Part shown: positions 1 to 10,776 of the stretch, piece after piece
Layout of the letters: each line of letters opens with the position of its first letter
How positions within the stretch are numbered: the first letter of the stretch is position 1
Assembly (NCBI RefSeq): GCF_009905375.1
Contig: NC_133647.1
Coordinates: 1,736,001-1,800,000 of the forward strand
DNA length: 64,000 nt
Source: Apium graveolens
Lineage: Eukaryota; Streptophyta; Magnoliopsida; Apiales; Apiaceae
Reading direction: 5' to 3'
Position numbers and translations under genes: made by a program
Notes under the pieces: generated by a model
Seen by the model: the letters and a program-made list of their open reading frames with translations, nothing else
What the model was told of the DNA's origin: nothing
Databases searched by the model: none

Positions 1-722
1 GGAACTTCCAGGCCATTTTGGGCCAATATAATAAGGCTGGGCCGGCGCCACTCGACCACTTACGCCAGTCCTAGTTCAGATGAAATCCATGACTCTGAAA
101 CGTAAAGCTCGTCCCCCCTTTCCCCAAGTAGAAACTTGTTGATACGGCTCCACCAAGAAGTCGTATCTAGTTGGAAAGGAAAACTCACCGATATTTCCCA
201 GGCGATGCCTGTTAATGGATTAACTTGTTCCAAGAATTTTACTTCCCGAGTGTTGGGTAAGTAATCAAAATTCTTTTATCAAGACAGCAACCTTGTTGCG
301 AATATAAAACACACCACAGAGCCGGATCCCTCAGGTTTTGAGCGAGTATTTAAATCCCCTTCGAAAGGAGGATCTTAAATATAAAAATGAGTTTTGGGAT
401 CCGCTCTAACTTTTAAAAATCATTTTAAAGATTCGAAAACACTTTAAAGAGTGTTTGGAGTAATGCTGATTTAATAAAGTAAATCAGTCCCAATATATTA
501 GAAAATATCTGAATATTATTATTTAAATAATATTCCCATAAAGAATAATCTTTATAAAAATAATTGAAGTAGATGTTGTAAAACTTATACTTGAAATGAC
601 TATTAAATAACCAAAAATATACTTATACGAAAGTAATATCTTTATTTGAATAATCAAAAGTAAGTATGATTACCGACACATTATTCTTTAATAAAATAAA
701 GAATATTAATTAGTAAATAAAT

Positions 723-888
723 CGGAGTCATAAGCCCTCGAATGAATATTCAAAATAATATTCATTAATAAAATAAACGGAGTCATAAGCCCTCGAATGA
801 ATATTCAAAATAATATTCAATAAATAAAATAAGCGGAGTCATATGTCCTCGAATGAATATTCAAAATAATATTCATTAATAAAATAAA
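723..888. repeat. Tandem repeat in LTR, three copies of about 55 bp
   Basis: Copies start at 723, 778 and 834, each opening with CGGAGTCATA and containing a GAATGAATATTC segment. The reverse complement of the same array, more diverged, is in the E2 3' LTR at about 16498-16640, so it predates the split of the two elements. Confidence 0.85.
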
Positions 889-931
889 GTTATCGAATAA
901 ACCTTATTTGATTCATAGTTTTAAAAACTAT

Positions 932-937
932 TTATAT

Positions 938-969
<32 letters not shown>

Positions 970-970
970 T
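932..970. repeat. AT dinucleotide microsatellite
   Basis: A nearly uninterrupted TA run inside the E1 LTR. The equivalent part of the E2 3' LTR (about 16388-16422) also has a TA run of different length. Confidence 0.9.
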
Positions 971-2995
971 ATACTCGGGAGCCTCGACTCCCGGATTTAG
1001 AAAAAGTTCACATTTTGATCCCCTATATTAAGGGTATACGCAAAAACCGCTTATCTCTAGCATAGGTATTATGCAACTAATAAGCATTTGAACCAACAGA
1101 TATATAATTCAAGAATATGAAACAGGCATGCATATATCCATATCACATGCTACAATATATCGCAAGAATTTGCTAATAACAAATATGCATTTATCGCAAG
1201 ATCATGCATAAACACATGTACATCACAACAACAGTTATACGGGTAGAAAACTTGCCTGAGCGACTGAGGGTGATTAATGGCTTGGGACGAGTCTGGTAAC
1301 CTATAAACAACATGTGAGTTGGAATTAAACCAAAGTCACTTGTAAATCTATACTTTAACCAATTAGACTCTAACGCTCGCTTTGCGCTTACTGATTCTCT
1401 TAAGTCACTCGAGTACCCTCGGCTCCACCATTTTTAATAATTTAACCATTACGAGTTTTAAGGCGATTCCTTCGCGAGTGTCTTACCAACTGCCTAACAC
1501 ACTTAACATAATTGTTTCATACACTAATTAACCCTTTTTAGGTCTTTAACCTATGTTTCAAAGTAAGGCGGGGGGTAATGTTTTGTTCGCGAACATCGGA
1601 ATCAAATGAACCACATATCAAAACGAAGCTCGTAACATGAACTATCTAAACATGGCAATGGTCAAAGCCTAGCAGGGAGTTCTCGGGTCCTAATGTTATG
1701 AACAAAAGCAGTCTAAAATAAATCGGACATTACGACGGCTATATTACGCGATTTCCCAATTTTATACCATTCCAATTCAATCACCAAACAACCCCAATCC
1801 ATTCATACAATCAAAGTCCATCCATATCACACTACAACAGCCCCAATCAACTCAATATTAACAATTATACTTATTCTTAAACTTGAATTTAAACTATACT
1901 TAAATCCTTTAACCAAACCATAAGATTTCAACATTCAATTCACCACCATTCCACCCAAACTCTAAACAAACAAGCTTCAAGCTACTCTTTACCATAACTA
2001 TCAAAATCATCCTAATATAAAAAGTAAAGCTAGGGTTTGGAGATGATATACCTTCCTTGAAGTGATGTGAGTAGCTAGGAAGCCTTAAGAAGCCTTGAGA
2101 TGTCTTAGAGATGCTTGGATCTTAAAGGAAAAACATGAAAAATCAAGTTAAAAACCTTGAAATCACTATTCATTGTCTTCTTCATTGATTTCTAAGAATG
2201 AATTGGAGGCTTAAACTCATAAGATAGCCATAACTATGCATAAGGAGTACTAAAGAATTATCTTACCAATTTAGGAAGCTTGGAACTTGAATTTTAAAAA
2301 TTCTTCTCTTTGAAAATGGAAAAAGCCGAGAGCAAGCTTCTTGGTGATGAGAAATAAAAATGATTTTTGTGTTTGCTTTGTTTTGTTTTGGTTGGTTGAT
2401 TTTCTTTTGATTAGTTTTGGTTAATTACCTTATTAACCTTGTCTTTGTGTGGTTATAAACCAACCACATCTCCTTCCCCTTACGTCATGCTTATGTCATG
2501 CTTATGATGTCATCTTCCCTTACTTGCCCCCTTCTTATTGGTTGGATGACCTCATCATCCCTAACCTCCTTGATTAACTCCCTAATTATTTTCCTAATGA
2601 CCGCTGATCTGTTATAACGGTTCGCTTAACTTTCGTTCTCGTTTCTCGTTTGAGGGATCATACCCGGGATCTTATTACTTGGGTTTCCTTAACCTTTCTC
2701 AATACATTATATTCCTTTTATGATCCTCTCTTATAATCCTTTAATTTATATCCTTTTTATCCTGTTACCTTATACTCAATTCCTTCCGTATCTAGTGGAT
2801 TTTCGGGAAAAATCAAAGTGTTCGGAATTGGATTCTGACGATCTTTACATACACTTATATACCATATAGAGTACTAATAAAATCTCAGAATATCCAAAAC
2901 AGAACCCCTACATAGTGTGGAATGAAAAGTTTTCTCATTCAGCAAAAACACTATTCATAAGGGTTACAAAAGTTCAAATTTTGGGGGTTATTACA

Positions 2996-3030
2996 GTCTC
3001 CCCTCCTTAAAAGGATTCCGTCCCGGAATC
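2996..3030 (-). promoter_or_regulatory. E1 polypurine tract and adjoining stem-loop
   Basis: On the minus strand a purine run (complement of 2996-3010) abuts the LTR start and would prime plus-strand DNA synthesis. Just upstream is a perfect 6-bp inverted repeat, GATTCC/GGAATC (3014-3019 with 3025-3030), with loop GGGAC in element sense. The same arrangement recurs in E2, E3, E4 and Z. Confidence 0.75.
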
Positions 3031-5465
3031 AAATAGAAACAAATGGGGGTACTTTTCTAGCATTGCGCTCTCTAGTTCCCAAGTTGATTCTTCCACATTA
3101 TGATTCTGCCATAGCACCTGACTAGCTTATCTTTGTTCCGAAGCACCTGCTCCTTCTTATCGATAATCCTTACTGGCTTCTCCACGTAAGTCAGATCTGG
3201 TTGCATATCCACCTGCTCGTACTCCACTATGTGTCTGGCATCCCGATGATACTTCCTTAGCATTGACACATGGAACACATTATGAACTTGTTGTAGGTTC
3301 GGGGGTAAGGCTAGCTCGTAAGCCAACTTCCCAATCCGTCTTAATATCTCAAAAGGTCCAATGTACCTTGGGCTTAGTTTTCCTTTCTTTCCGAATCTCA
3401 TTAACCCTTCCAAGGGGATACTTTTAGTAGTACTAAGTCCCCTACTTCATACTCCTTGTCCTTTCGGGCTAGGTCTGCATATTTCTTCTGTCTGTCTTGG
3501 GCTGCTACAAGCCCTCTGATAAGATCCACTATGTCTTTGGTCCTTTGGACCACTTCGGGTCCGAGCATCTTCCGCTCCCCTACTTCATCCCAGATAAGGG
3601 AGATCGACACCTTCTTCCGTACAGGGCCTCATAAGGCGGCATTCCGATGCTAGCATGAAAGCTATTGTTATAAGAAAACTCGATCAACGGCAAGTGATCA
3701 TCCCAACTTCCTTTAAAGTCTATTGCACAGACTCTCAACATATCCTCTAGTGTCTGGATGGTCCTTTCACTCTGCCCATCCGTCTGGGGATGGTACGCGG
3801 TACTCATATTTAACTTGGTCCCCGCACATTCTTGAAAGCTCCTCCAAAATCTGGAGTTGAATCTGGGGTCTCGGTCTGAGACAATGGACGCTGGGACTCC
3901 ATGTCGCGTCACTATTTCCTTAAGGTAAATGTCCACCAGTCTATCGACTGTGTATCTCTCATTGATAGGAATGAAATGAGCTGACTTTGTCAGTCGGTCT
4001 ATAATTACCCATATGGCGTCATGATTGGCTTTCGTCCTTGGCAAGCCTACAACAAAATCCATCACTATGTTCCCATTTCCATTCGGGAATCTCCAGGGTC
4101 GTAAAAGTCCACTGGGTCTCTGGTGCTCTGCCTTTACTCTTTGGCAAGTCAAACATTTGCTTACCCATTCTGCTACATCCCTCTTCATGTTGGGCCACCA
4201 GTAATATTCCTTCAAATCCCTATACATCTTGGTGCTTCCCGGGTGAATGGAATACCTTGAACTATGGCTTTCATCCAAAACCTCGTCTTTAAGTTCTTGA
4301 ACATTTGGAACCCAAATCCTGTAGGAATACCTCATTATCCCCTTATTGTCTCTCTCAGTATGGATCTTTCTCCAGTCATTGACTCTCTGCCCTCATTCAT
4401 CATTTTTCTTGGCATAATCTAATCTTTTCCAATAACTCTGGCTGCATTGATATCTCAAAAGCTTTTCAGTTCCGGTTCCGGTTACCTTTACTTCTATTTC
4501 CATTCTTTCGAAATCCCTTATCAATTCTTCGAAGTCGTTATCATTCTGAGTCTTTCCTTTCTACTAAGGGCATCAGCCACCACGTTGGCTTTCCCCGGGT
4601 GATAGAGAATCTCACAATCATAGTCCTTGATTAGCTCTAACCATCTCCTCTGGCGCATGTTGAGCTCTTTCTGCGTAAATATGTACTTGAGGCTCTTATG
4701 GTCTGTGAAAATCTCGCACTTCTCTCCACAAGTAGTGCCTCCAAATTTTTAGGGCAAAAACTATTGCTGCGAGCTCAAGGTCATGAGTAGGATATCTAAT
4801 CTCGTATTCCTTCAGTTGTCTCGATGCATACGCAATCACTTTACCGTGCTGCATAAGCACACACCCTAATCCTTTGTGCGACGCGTCACTATATATCACA
4901 AAATCTCCTTTTCCGTCTGGCAATGCCAACACCGGGGCCGTTACCAACCTTTTCTTTAATTCCTGAAAACTGTTCTCGCATTTCTCCGTCCATTCAAACT
5001 TCTCTGTCTTACGAGTAAGTCGTGTCAAAGGGGCTGCGATCTTCGCAAAGTCCTGTACAAATCTACGATAGTAGCCGGCCAATCCTATGAAACTCCTTAC
5101 CTCTGTGGGTGTGGTTGGCCTTTCCCAATTTGAGACCGTCTATCTTGGAGGGGTCGACCAATACTCCTTCTTTATTGATCACATGTCCTAAAAACTGTAC
5201 TTCATTCCGCCAGAATTCACACTTCGAGAATTTGGCATATAACTGTTCCTCTCTGAGTATTCCTAGAGCTATCCTCAAATGCTCTGCATGTTCTGCCTCA
5301 GTCCTTGAGTAGATCAAAATATCATCGATAAAAACTATCACAACTTGTCCAAGTACTTCTTAAATACTCTATTCATTAAATCCATGAAAGCCGCTGGGGC
5401 GTTGGTTAATCCAAAGGACATTACCAAGAACTCATAATGCCCATACCTGGTACGGAACGCTGTCT
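3031..5465 (-). pseudogene. E1 pol remnant: RT (3' part), RNase H, integrase, chromodomain-like tail
   Basis: Read on the minus strand: RT from the [10 protein letters not shown] block (about 5465) through FIDDI (about 5320), RNase H with SDASHKG (about 4880), HHCC zinc finger (about 4150-4280), catalytic core with IVSDRDPRF (about 3870), then the SPWKG and HNVFHVSML segments and the C-terminal tail near 3070-3150. Against E2 the frame is broken by small deletions of 1-3 bases near 5340, 5128, 4725, 3598 and 3408, and around 4340-4560. Most damage is indels, unlike E3, where stop codons dominate. No functional product is expected. Confidence 0.9.
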
Positions 5466-6185
5466 GAAATGTCGCTGGTGCACCACACAGACCAAAAGAA
5501 ACTCGTCTGAAGGTGAAAGTACCAAATGGACAAGTGAAGGTAGTCTTCTCCTGATCTTCTGGGGCAATACAAATCTGATTGTAAACCGAATAGCCATCTT
5601 GAAGACAATAATACTCATGAACAGCTAACCTGTCAAGCATCTGATCAATAAAGGGCAATGGAAAGTGGTCCTTCCTAGTGGCTTTGTTCAGCTTCCTATA
5701 GTCCATGCAGACTCTCCACCCCGTGACTGTCCGTGTAGGAATAAGCTCATTCTTCTCATTTGCTACCATAGTAATTCCACCTTTCTTTGGCACACATTGA
5801 ACCGGGCTTACCATGAACTGTCAGAGATAGGATAGATGATCCATGCATCTAGCCACTTCATAATTTCCTTCTTCACTATTTCCTTCATGATAGGATTAAG
5901 TCTTCTTTGTTGCTCGACTGTAGGCTTGCTACCTTCCTCTAGCAGAACTTTATGCATACAGTAAGAAGGGCTGATTCCCTTGATATCTGCTATAGTCCAT
6001 CCAATTATCGATTTGAACTCTCTCAGAATTCTCAAAAGCTTTTCCTCAACGCTACCTGAAAGGTCAGATGCAATAATAACAGGCAGAGTAGATGCATTAC
6101 CTAAAAAAGCATACCTCAAATATTCAGGTAAAGGCTTAAGCTCAAGAGTAGGAGCTTCCTCAATAGAAGGCTTGAGGCGTTTAGG
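5466..6185 (-). pseudogene. Athila-type Ty3/Gypsy pol fragment (start of RT)
   Basis: Minus-strand protein similarity is to the Athila lineage: LRYAFLG-like start, GWTIADIKGI, QRRLNP, then [36 protein letters not shown] and [11 protein letters not shown]. These differ clearly from the Tekay RT in E1 and E2. A single-base frameshift lies at about 5808-5814, where the frame closes just after SDSSW. The upstream end is lost in the N gap; the downstream end is fused to E1 RT. Whether this is a true recombinant, an end-joining product or a misassembly cannot be settled here. Confidence 0.8.
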
Positions 6186-6285
6186 NNNNNNNNNNNNNNN
6201 NNNNNNNNNNNNNNNNNNNNNNNNNNNNNNNNNNNNNNNNNNNNNNNNNNNNNNNNNNNNNNNNNNNNNNNNNNNNNNNNNNNNN
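6186..6285. other. Assembly gap (100 N)
   Basis: Exactly 100 N, the conventional placeholder for a gap of unknown size. It separates minus-strand Athila sequence from plus-strand Tekay LTR sequence, so order and orientation across it are not proven. Confidence 0.99.
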
Positions 6286-7909
6286 AGTTAGAGCGGATCC
6301 CAAAACTCATTTTTTTTAAGATCCTCCTTTCGAAGGGGATTTAAATACTCGCTCAAAACCTGAGGGATCCGGCTCTGTGGTGTGTTTTATATTCGCAACA
6401 AGGTTGCTGTTTTGATAAATGAATTGATTACTTACCCAACACTCGGGAAGTAAAATTCTTGGAACAAGTTAATCCATTAACAGGCATCGCCTGGGAAATA
6501 TCGGTGAGTTCTCCTTTCCAAATAGATACGACTTCTTGGTGGAGCCGTATCAACAAGTTTCTACTTGGGGAAAGTGGGGACAAGCTTTACGTTTCAGAGT
6601 CATGGATTTCATCTGAACTAGGAGTGGCATAAGTGGCCGAGTAGCGCCGGCCCAGCCTTATTATATTGGCCCAAATGGCCTGGAAGTTCCGCTAAGGCGG
6701 TCCATTCCTTAGGAGTTCAGTGTTCGGTTGACAAGTAAATCCGACAGGTTCTCCTCTACATGTAGAAAATGGTGGGGTTGTACTACTACGACTGATCATC
6801 GTAAGTGGTCTTCCTGGCGCGGCAAACTCCCGTAATGAGTTCATCATCCAATTGGATAATTTCTGCAACACTACCCAGAGCACTTCGATAGAAAGGCTAC
6901 GGTTGGGCGATTGTTGAGTGTTGGCAGGGTCAAGTTTTTAAAATGATGTTTACATCAAATGAAGTATCTCGTAACTTCATTTTATTTTGATAATATTTTA
7001 AAGATTTAATCTATTCAAATCTTGCCTTATAGTCTCATCTATGTGATGAACTTTTGAAGCTAATTATAACTTGAACGGTGGTAGTTCAAGTAGTATTTGG
7101 GAAAGATATAAGTATATTGGGGTATCTTGTAACTTCATCTTTTAAACTTATATCTAATTAATAATTGTCTTATGAATGACAAAGATTTTCAGAAAAAACG
7201 TTGAGACAAGGTTAGATATATGAGATCACCTTGCAACGATATTTTTTTTATACAGTTATACACTGGGACTTTGTGTATATTGTGCATGGAAGAGGACTTC
7301 CAATATTTTGAAAATTATATATGTATATATATATACTGAATATTTTGCGACTTCATCGCATTAAGATATCAACTTGGTTCATTTCTTTTGACCAAGACTT
7401 TCATGAGTACTATAAGAAGGCTCATATATTGTTAATCATTATACATATTATTTTGGTGGGCTTGCTGCTCACCCTTGCTTTCTTCTTTCATCACACAACA
7501 TCAGATAGACAAGATGAACCGGACCAAGCTCCCAATTCGCAAGAGGTTAGGAGACGTTCCGCAGTTTTCTAGAAGCACTGATGCCGCCATAGCTGAGGTA
7601 GGAACTACCAATAGGCTAGGCTTTCAACTTTTGATGTATCAGATTATGTATATTTATGAATTGTAATAATGGAAAAGAAATGTAAATTTATTCAGAAACC
7701 TGTTTAAGGTGTATTGGCATATAATTGTGGAATAAAACGACTTGTGATTATTTTTAGATATTCATCTCTGAGACTATAACTTGTGGTGTGTGTGTTTATT
7801 GTGGGGTCACAGTACAGAGTAGTTGATTATTTATTAAGATTGGGTGTTGTTAAGGGAAATGGAACTCGTGACAACCCGGATCCCCGACCCCAGATTTGGG
7901 GGTGTTACA
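6286..7909 (+). repeat. LTR end block, variant A, abutting the E2 5' LTR
   Basis: Starts right after the gap with sequence matching 16949 onward of the E2 3' LTR and ends at 7909 with GGGGGTGTTACA, an exact LTR terminus. Between about 6445 and 7850 it diverges from the E2 3' LTR but matches the E1 LTR where both are visible (6445-6690 with 245-1). It is therefore the 3' part of an LTR of a sister subfamily, not the partner of 14287-18198. Confidence 0.75.
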
Positions 7910-8264
7910 AAGCGCCCCGCGTCTTCCCGATGATGTTGTAGCTGCTATAGCTGCAGAGGTAGATCCATTGTAGTTCAGACCATCTACTTTTGAGAATCAA
8001 ATTATGTATAATTATAACTTGTGGCAGATAATGGCAATTAACTGTAAATTATCAAGTAATCATTTTGGGTTATAATAATTTTAAATTGTGGATTCAAAGA
8101 CTTGTACTTATTTCAATTTCATCTCTGAGACTATAACGGGTTGTGGTGTGTGTTAGTATGGGGTCACAGCATGAGGTTATTTATTATTAATTAAGTGAAG
8201 TGATATTGTGGAAATAAAGACCGTGACAACCCGGATCCCCGACCCCGGATCTGGGGGTGTTACA
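7910..8264 (+). repeat. E2 5' LTR, terminal fragment
   Basis: Nearly identical to 17845-18198, the end of the E2 3' LTR, and ends GGGTGTTACA just before the primer-binding site. Only the last ~355 bp of a ~3.9-kb LTR are present; the rest is replaced at a sharp boundary by variant A. Confidence 0.88.
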
Positions 8265-8268
8265 GAAA

Positions 8269-8281
8269 TGGTATCAGAGCC
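8269..8281 (+). promoter_or_regulatory. E2 primer-binding site (initiator tRNA-Met type)
   Basis: TGGTATCAGAGCC, four bases after the LTR end, complementary to the 3' end of plant initiator tRNA-Met. It marks the start of minus-strand DNA synthesis. Confidence 0.95.
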
Positions 8282-8476
8282 AAGCGTTATAAACCTCAGA
8301 GATGATGCGACGATATAATAACAAACTCACAAAGATAATAAGAACTCTTGCCAAGTTCATGGTCGGACTACTTAAAGTAGTGCTGACAGTTAAAACCCTT
8401 ACGGGAACCCTTATAAGTATCATGATAGTAACTTAGCTCGTTTAATGTGTAGGCGCCTGAGATAGAGGACCCAGAG

Positions 8477-9130
8477 ATGTTCGAGCGTGAGCATGATGAG
8501 GCATTGCTAGATGTTGAGGATCAGGAGGAGCCTGAGATGGAGGAGGACCCCTCAGAGGAGTCAGAGACAGAGGTTATTGCTATTACAGATGAGGAGGACC
8601 CGGATGAGGTCCCAGTAGCTGAGGAGCGTGTTGGATCTATGGTAGTGTATGCTGGTATCCCTTTACCCACACTTCCGGTGGTTAGAGCCCCTACCCCTCC
8701 ACCACTATCTTGGATTCCTGATGATGACAGCTCAGAAACCCATACTTCCGAGCCTAGGCAGACCGAGGAGGCACCCTCAGCGGCTCCGGATTCACCACCT
8801 CTTGACCCTGCCCACAGGCAGTCTTCGTTAGCTCATGGATATGTTCAGGATGTATTGAGGACCCGAGTGGCTGTTGCCGAGGGCCGACTAGATGAGGCCA
8901 GGAGGGAGTTGGATGCAGAGAGGGCGGGTAGGCATACCCGAGCTTATGAGACTAGGGCTTCTATACCCCGATCCTTGAGGAGGGAGCTTACGGGGATAGA
9001 GCTCACGTCCCGAGCGAGACTCAGATCTCTCCAGGGGGACAGGCATGGTAGGATCTCCAGGCGGCAGGCCGACTATATCTTCCGTCGTGCGATGGAAAGG
9101 GTTTGGGAGCTGACCCGCTCCGGTGTGTGA
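8477..9130 (+). CDS. Leader ORF upstream of gag, unknown function (217 codons)
   Basis: An uninterrupted ORF between primer-binding site and gag; an in-frame stop at 8450-8452 makes ATG 8477 the first start. I do not recognise a domain. The N-terminal ~60 residues are very acidic (Glu/Asp runs), residues ~65-115 are rich in Pro, Ser and Thr (PTPPPLSWIP), residues ~120-155 look like a charged helix or coiled coil (RVAVAEGRLDEARREL), and the C-terminal ~60 residues are Arg-rich. It stays open although the neighbouring gag is frameshifted. E3 has no room for it (138-bp leader) and E4 shows no equivalent. It could be an accessory protein, a captured fragment or chance coding. Confidence 0.55.
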   Translation: MFEREHDEALLDVEDQEEPEMEEDPSEESETEVIAITDEEDPDEVPVAEERVGSMVVYAGIPLPTLPVVRAPTPPPLSWIPDDDSSETHTSEPRQTEEAPSAAPDSPPLDPAHRQSSLAHGYVQDVLRTRVAVAEGRLDEARRELDAERAGRHTRAYETRASIPRSLRRELTGIELTSRARLRSLQGDRHGRISRRQADYIFRRAMERVWELTRSGV

Positions 9131-9541
9131 TTCAGGATTGATGATGGAATAGTCTAGTTGTCTAGTTAGCCGAGGCCTTAGTAAGAGCCAATTTTCCGGG
9201 ATAGTTGACTTGTATATAGCATCCCTTTTTCTGACTAGACAGATAGACTCTTGTGTATCACTTTTGGGACAGATGACTGTAGCACTGTTGTACTTTTGAC
9301 CAGATCAAACTATGTATTCTCGCATTATGTATATATTTGTTTCCTTTCAGTTCAGTTCCATAGTGACGGGATCACTGTTTTATCATTATTATTACTGCCA
9401 TTCGTATTAGAACTTTCTTAAAATAATAGAATTGCGATATACGTTCTCCCCATTATAAGAGCTGTGCAAGGCACAATGTTGTATATGATTGTGACCTAAC
9501 GTTGAATTTTCCCAATAATTGTTTTTATTATTATCAGAATC
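9131..9541 (+). other. Untranslated leader between leader ORF and gag
   Basis: About 410 bp of AT-rich sequence with no convincing reading frame, ending in a T/A-rich stretch before the gag ATG. No splice or frameshift signal could be assigned. Confidence 0.6.
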
Positions 9542-10733
9542 ATGCCGCCAAGAAAGATTGGAACTAGGGCGAACCCTGGATCTGAGGACCAGGGAAGCCA
9601 TAATCAGGACAATAGAAACCAAGAACACAGTGAAGAGGAAGATGAGGATTATGTGGAACAGGATGACTCCCTGTATGAAAAGGAAGAGGAAACTATATGA
9701 TGTTGAGGGATTTGAGATAGAGGCTGAAGAAGGAGAAACCGAGGTTGAGCAACCAGTACCAAACCCAGGCATGGATCCCATGAGCCAGTTCATGCAACTC
9801 CTAAGGCAGAATTTGGAACGTCAACCCAACCCACCCCCTCAAGGAAGTAACAATGCTGTGGCAAACTCTTTCAGGGCTTTTAAGTCCCTTAAGCCCCCTG
9901 AGTTCCACGGATCAGCCGACCCAGTTGAGGCAAGGGCATGGTTAAAGGAAATGGAGAAATCTTTTGAGATTTTGAGTACCGAGGAGGCACAGAAGACTGT
10001 ATTTGCTACCTACCTTCTGAAAGGAGAAGCTAACTACTGGTGGGAGGCCAAGAAAAACATGGAGACAGATGCTATTATAACCTGGGAGAGATTTAGTCAG
10101 TTGTTTCTGGGAAAGTATTTCCCGAGGTTTATGGAAAGCCAGATGGAGCTCAAGTTCTTGGAGCTAAAGCAGAATAACTTGTCTGTAGCAGAGTACGAGG
10201 CGAAATTTACTGAGTTATCAAGGTTTGTGCCGGAGTTTGTGAGCACCGAGGAAAAGAAAGCTAGGAGGTTTCAGCAGGGACTGAAACCGTGGATTCAGAA
10301 TAGGGTGGCAATCCTTGAGCTTACGGACTATGCCACTCTGGTGCAAAAGGCAACGATTGTAGAAGTTGGAAGTGAACAGATGCAGAAGGAAAGAGAGGAG
10401 AAAGGAATAAAGAGGAAAAGTATGAGCATGGGTGGAGGTTCCGCAGGAAGGAGCTTCCCAACTAGATTTAATCGAGGAGCAGTGTCCCTACCAGGAAGGA
10501 ACACTGGGTTTAAGCGGCCAATGAGTGTGAGTGTGAGCCAGGGCGGCCAGAAGTCAAGAATGTCCTATTCCAACCAGTCTCGACCCCCATTGCCAGCCTG
10601 TAACATATGTGGAAGGAATCACACTGGGGAGTGTAAAGGAAGGCCAGTAACCTGTTTTAAGTGCGGTCGGGAAGGCCACTATTCAACTAAGTGCCCATCA
10701 TCAATCCCTGCCGTCATTCCAACCACCACTTAG
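9542..10733 (+). pseudogene. gag: E2 gag (capsid and zinc knuckles), frameshifted
   Basis: The natural start is ATG 9542 (MPPRKIG, the usual opening of this gag family); that frame stops at 9698-9700, and the capsid frame carries on in another phase, so a single-base indel lies near 9640-9700. The capsid includes the family block EARAWLKEMEKSFEIL and GEANYWWEAKK. Two zinc knuckles follow: a short variant (CNICGRNHTGEC) and a canonical CX2CX4HX4C ([14 protein letters not shown]). The frame stops at 10731-10733. A third knuckle-like segment ([11 protein letters not shown]) lies just downstream in the pol frame. Gag would form the cytoplasmic particle; this copy probably cannot make full-length protein. 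Confidence 0.85.
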
Positions 10734-10776
10734 TCATCAGTGTGGACGCCCGGGTCATTGGAAGAAGGAATGCCCA

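Larger units (their letters stand above)
1..2995 (-). repeat. E1 3' LTR (partial, cut by window edge)
   Basis: In element orientation the LTR begins TGTAATAACCCC at 2995, next to the polypurine tract, and continues to lower coordinates past position 1. Its first ~2.7 kb aligns with the E2 3' LTR (14287 onward). The portion at 1-245 matches 6445-6690 instead and not the E2 3' LTR, so E1 belongs to the same U5 variant as the block at 6286-7909. A TATA-like TTTATAACC occurs on the minus strand near 2450-2460. The LTR contains a 55-bp tandem repeat and an AT microsatellite. Confidence 0.85.
1..5465 (-). mobile_element. E1: Ty3/Gypsy Tekay-type element, 3' half, decayed
   Basis: Minus-strand remnant holding, in element order, a partial RT, RNase H, integrase with a chromodomain-like tail, a polypurine tract and the start of the 3' LTR, which runs off the left edge. 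Assignment rests on close codon-by-codon similarity to E2 pol (10777-14253) and on the LTR start matching E2. The upstream part (gag, protease, early RT) is missing; at about 5463-5465 the sequence switches to an Athila-type element. E1 and E2 lie in opposite orientations. Confidence 0.9.

Noticed and set aside
3014..3030. Stem-loop as a transcription terminator
   Set aside because: It is next to the polypurine tract and not followed by a T run, and the genome is eukaryotic; a role in priming or RNA handling is more plausible.
7321..7572. 83-codon ORF with a hydrophobic helix in the 5' LTR block
   Set aside because: It lies in LTR sequence and starts in a TA microsatellite; the related LTR at 17460-17840 does not keep it.
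8269..8281. tRNA-like sequences at primer sites (also 19114, 48092, 59218)
   Set aside because: These are short complements of tRNA 3' ends used as primers; no cloverleaf is present.
9407..9793. 128-codon minus-strand ORF over the gag start
   Set aside because: Antisense of gag; hydrophobic composition arises from the reverse of A/G-rich coding sequence.
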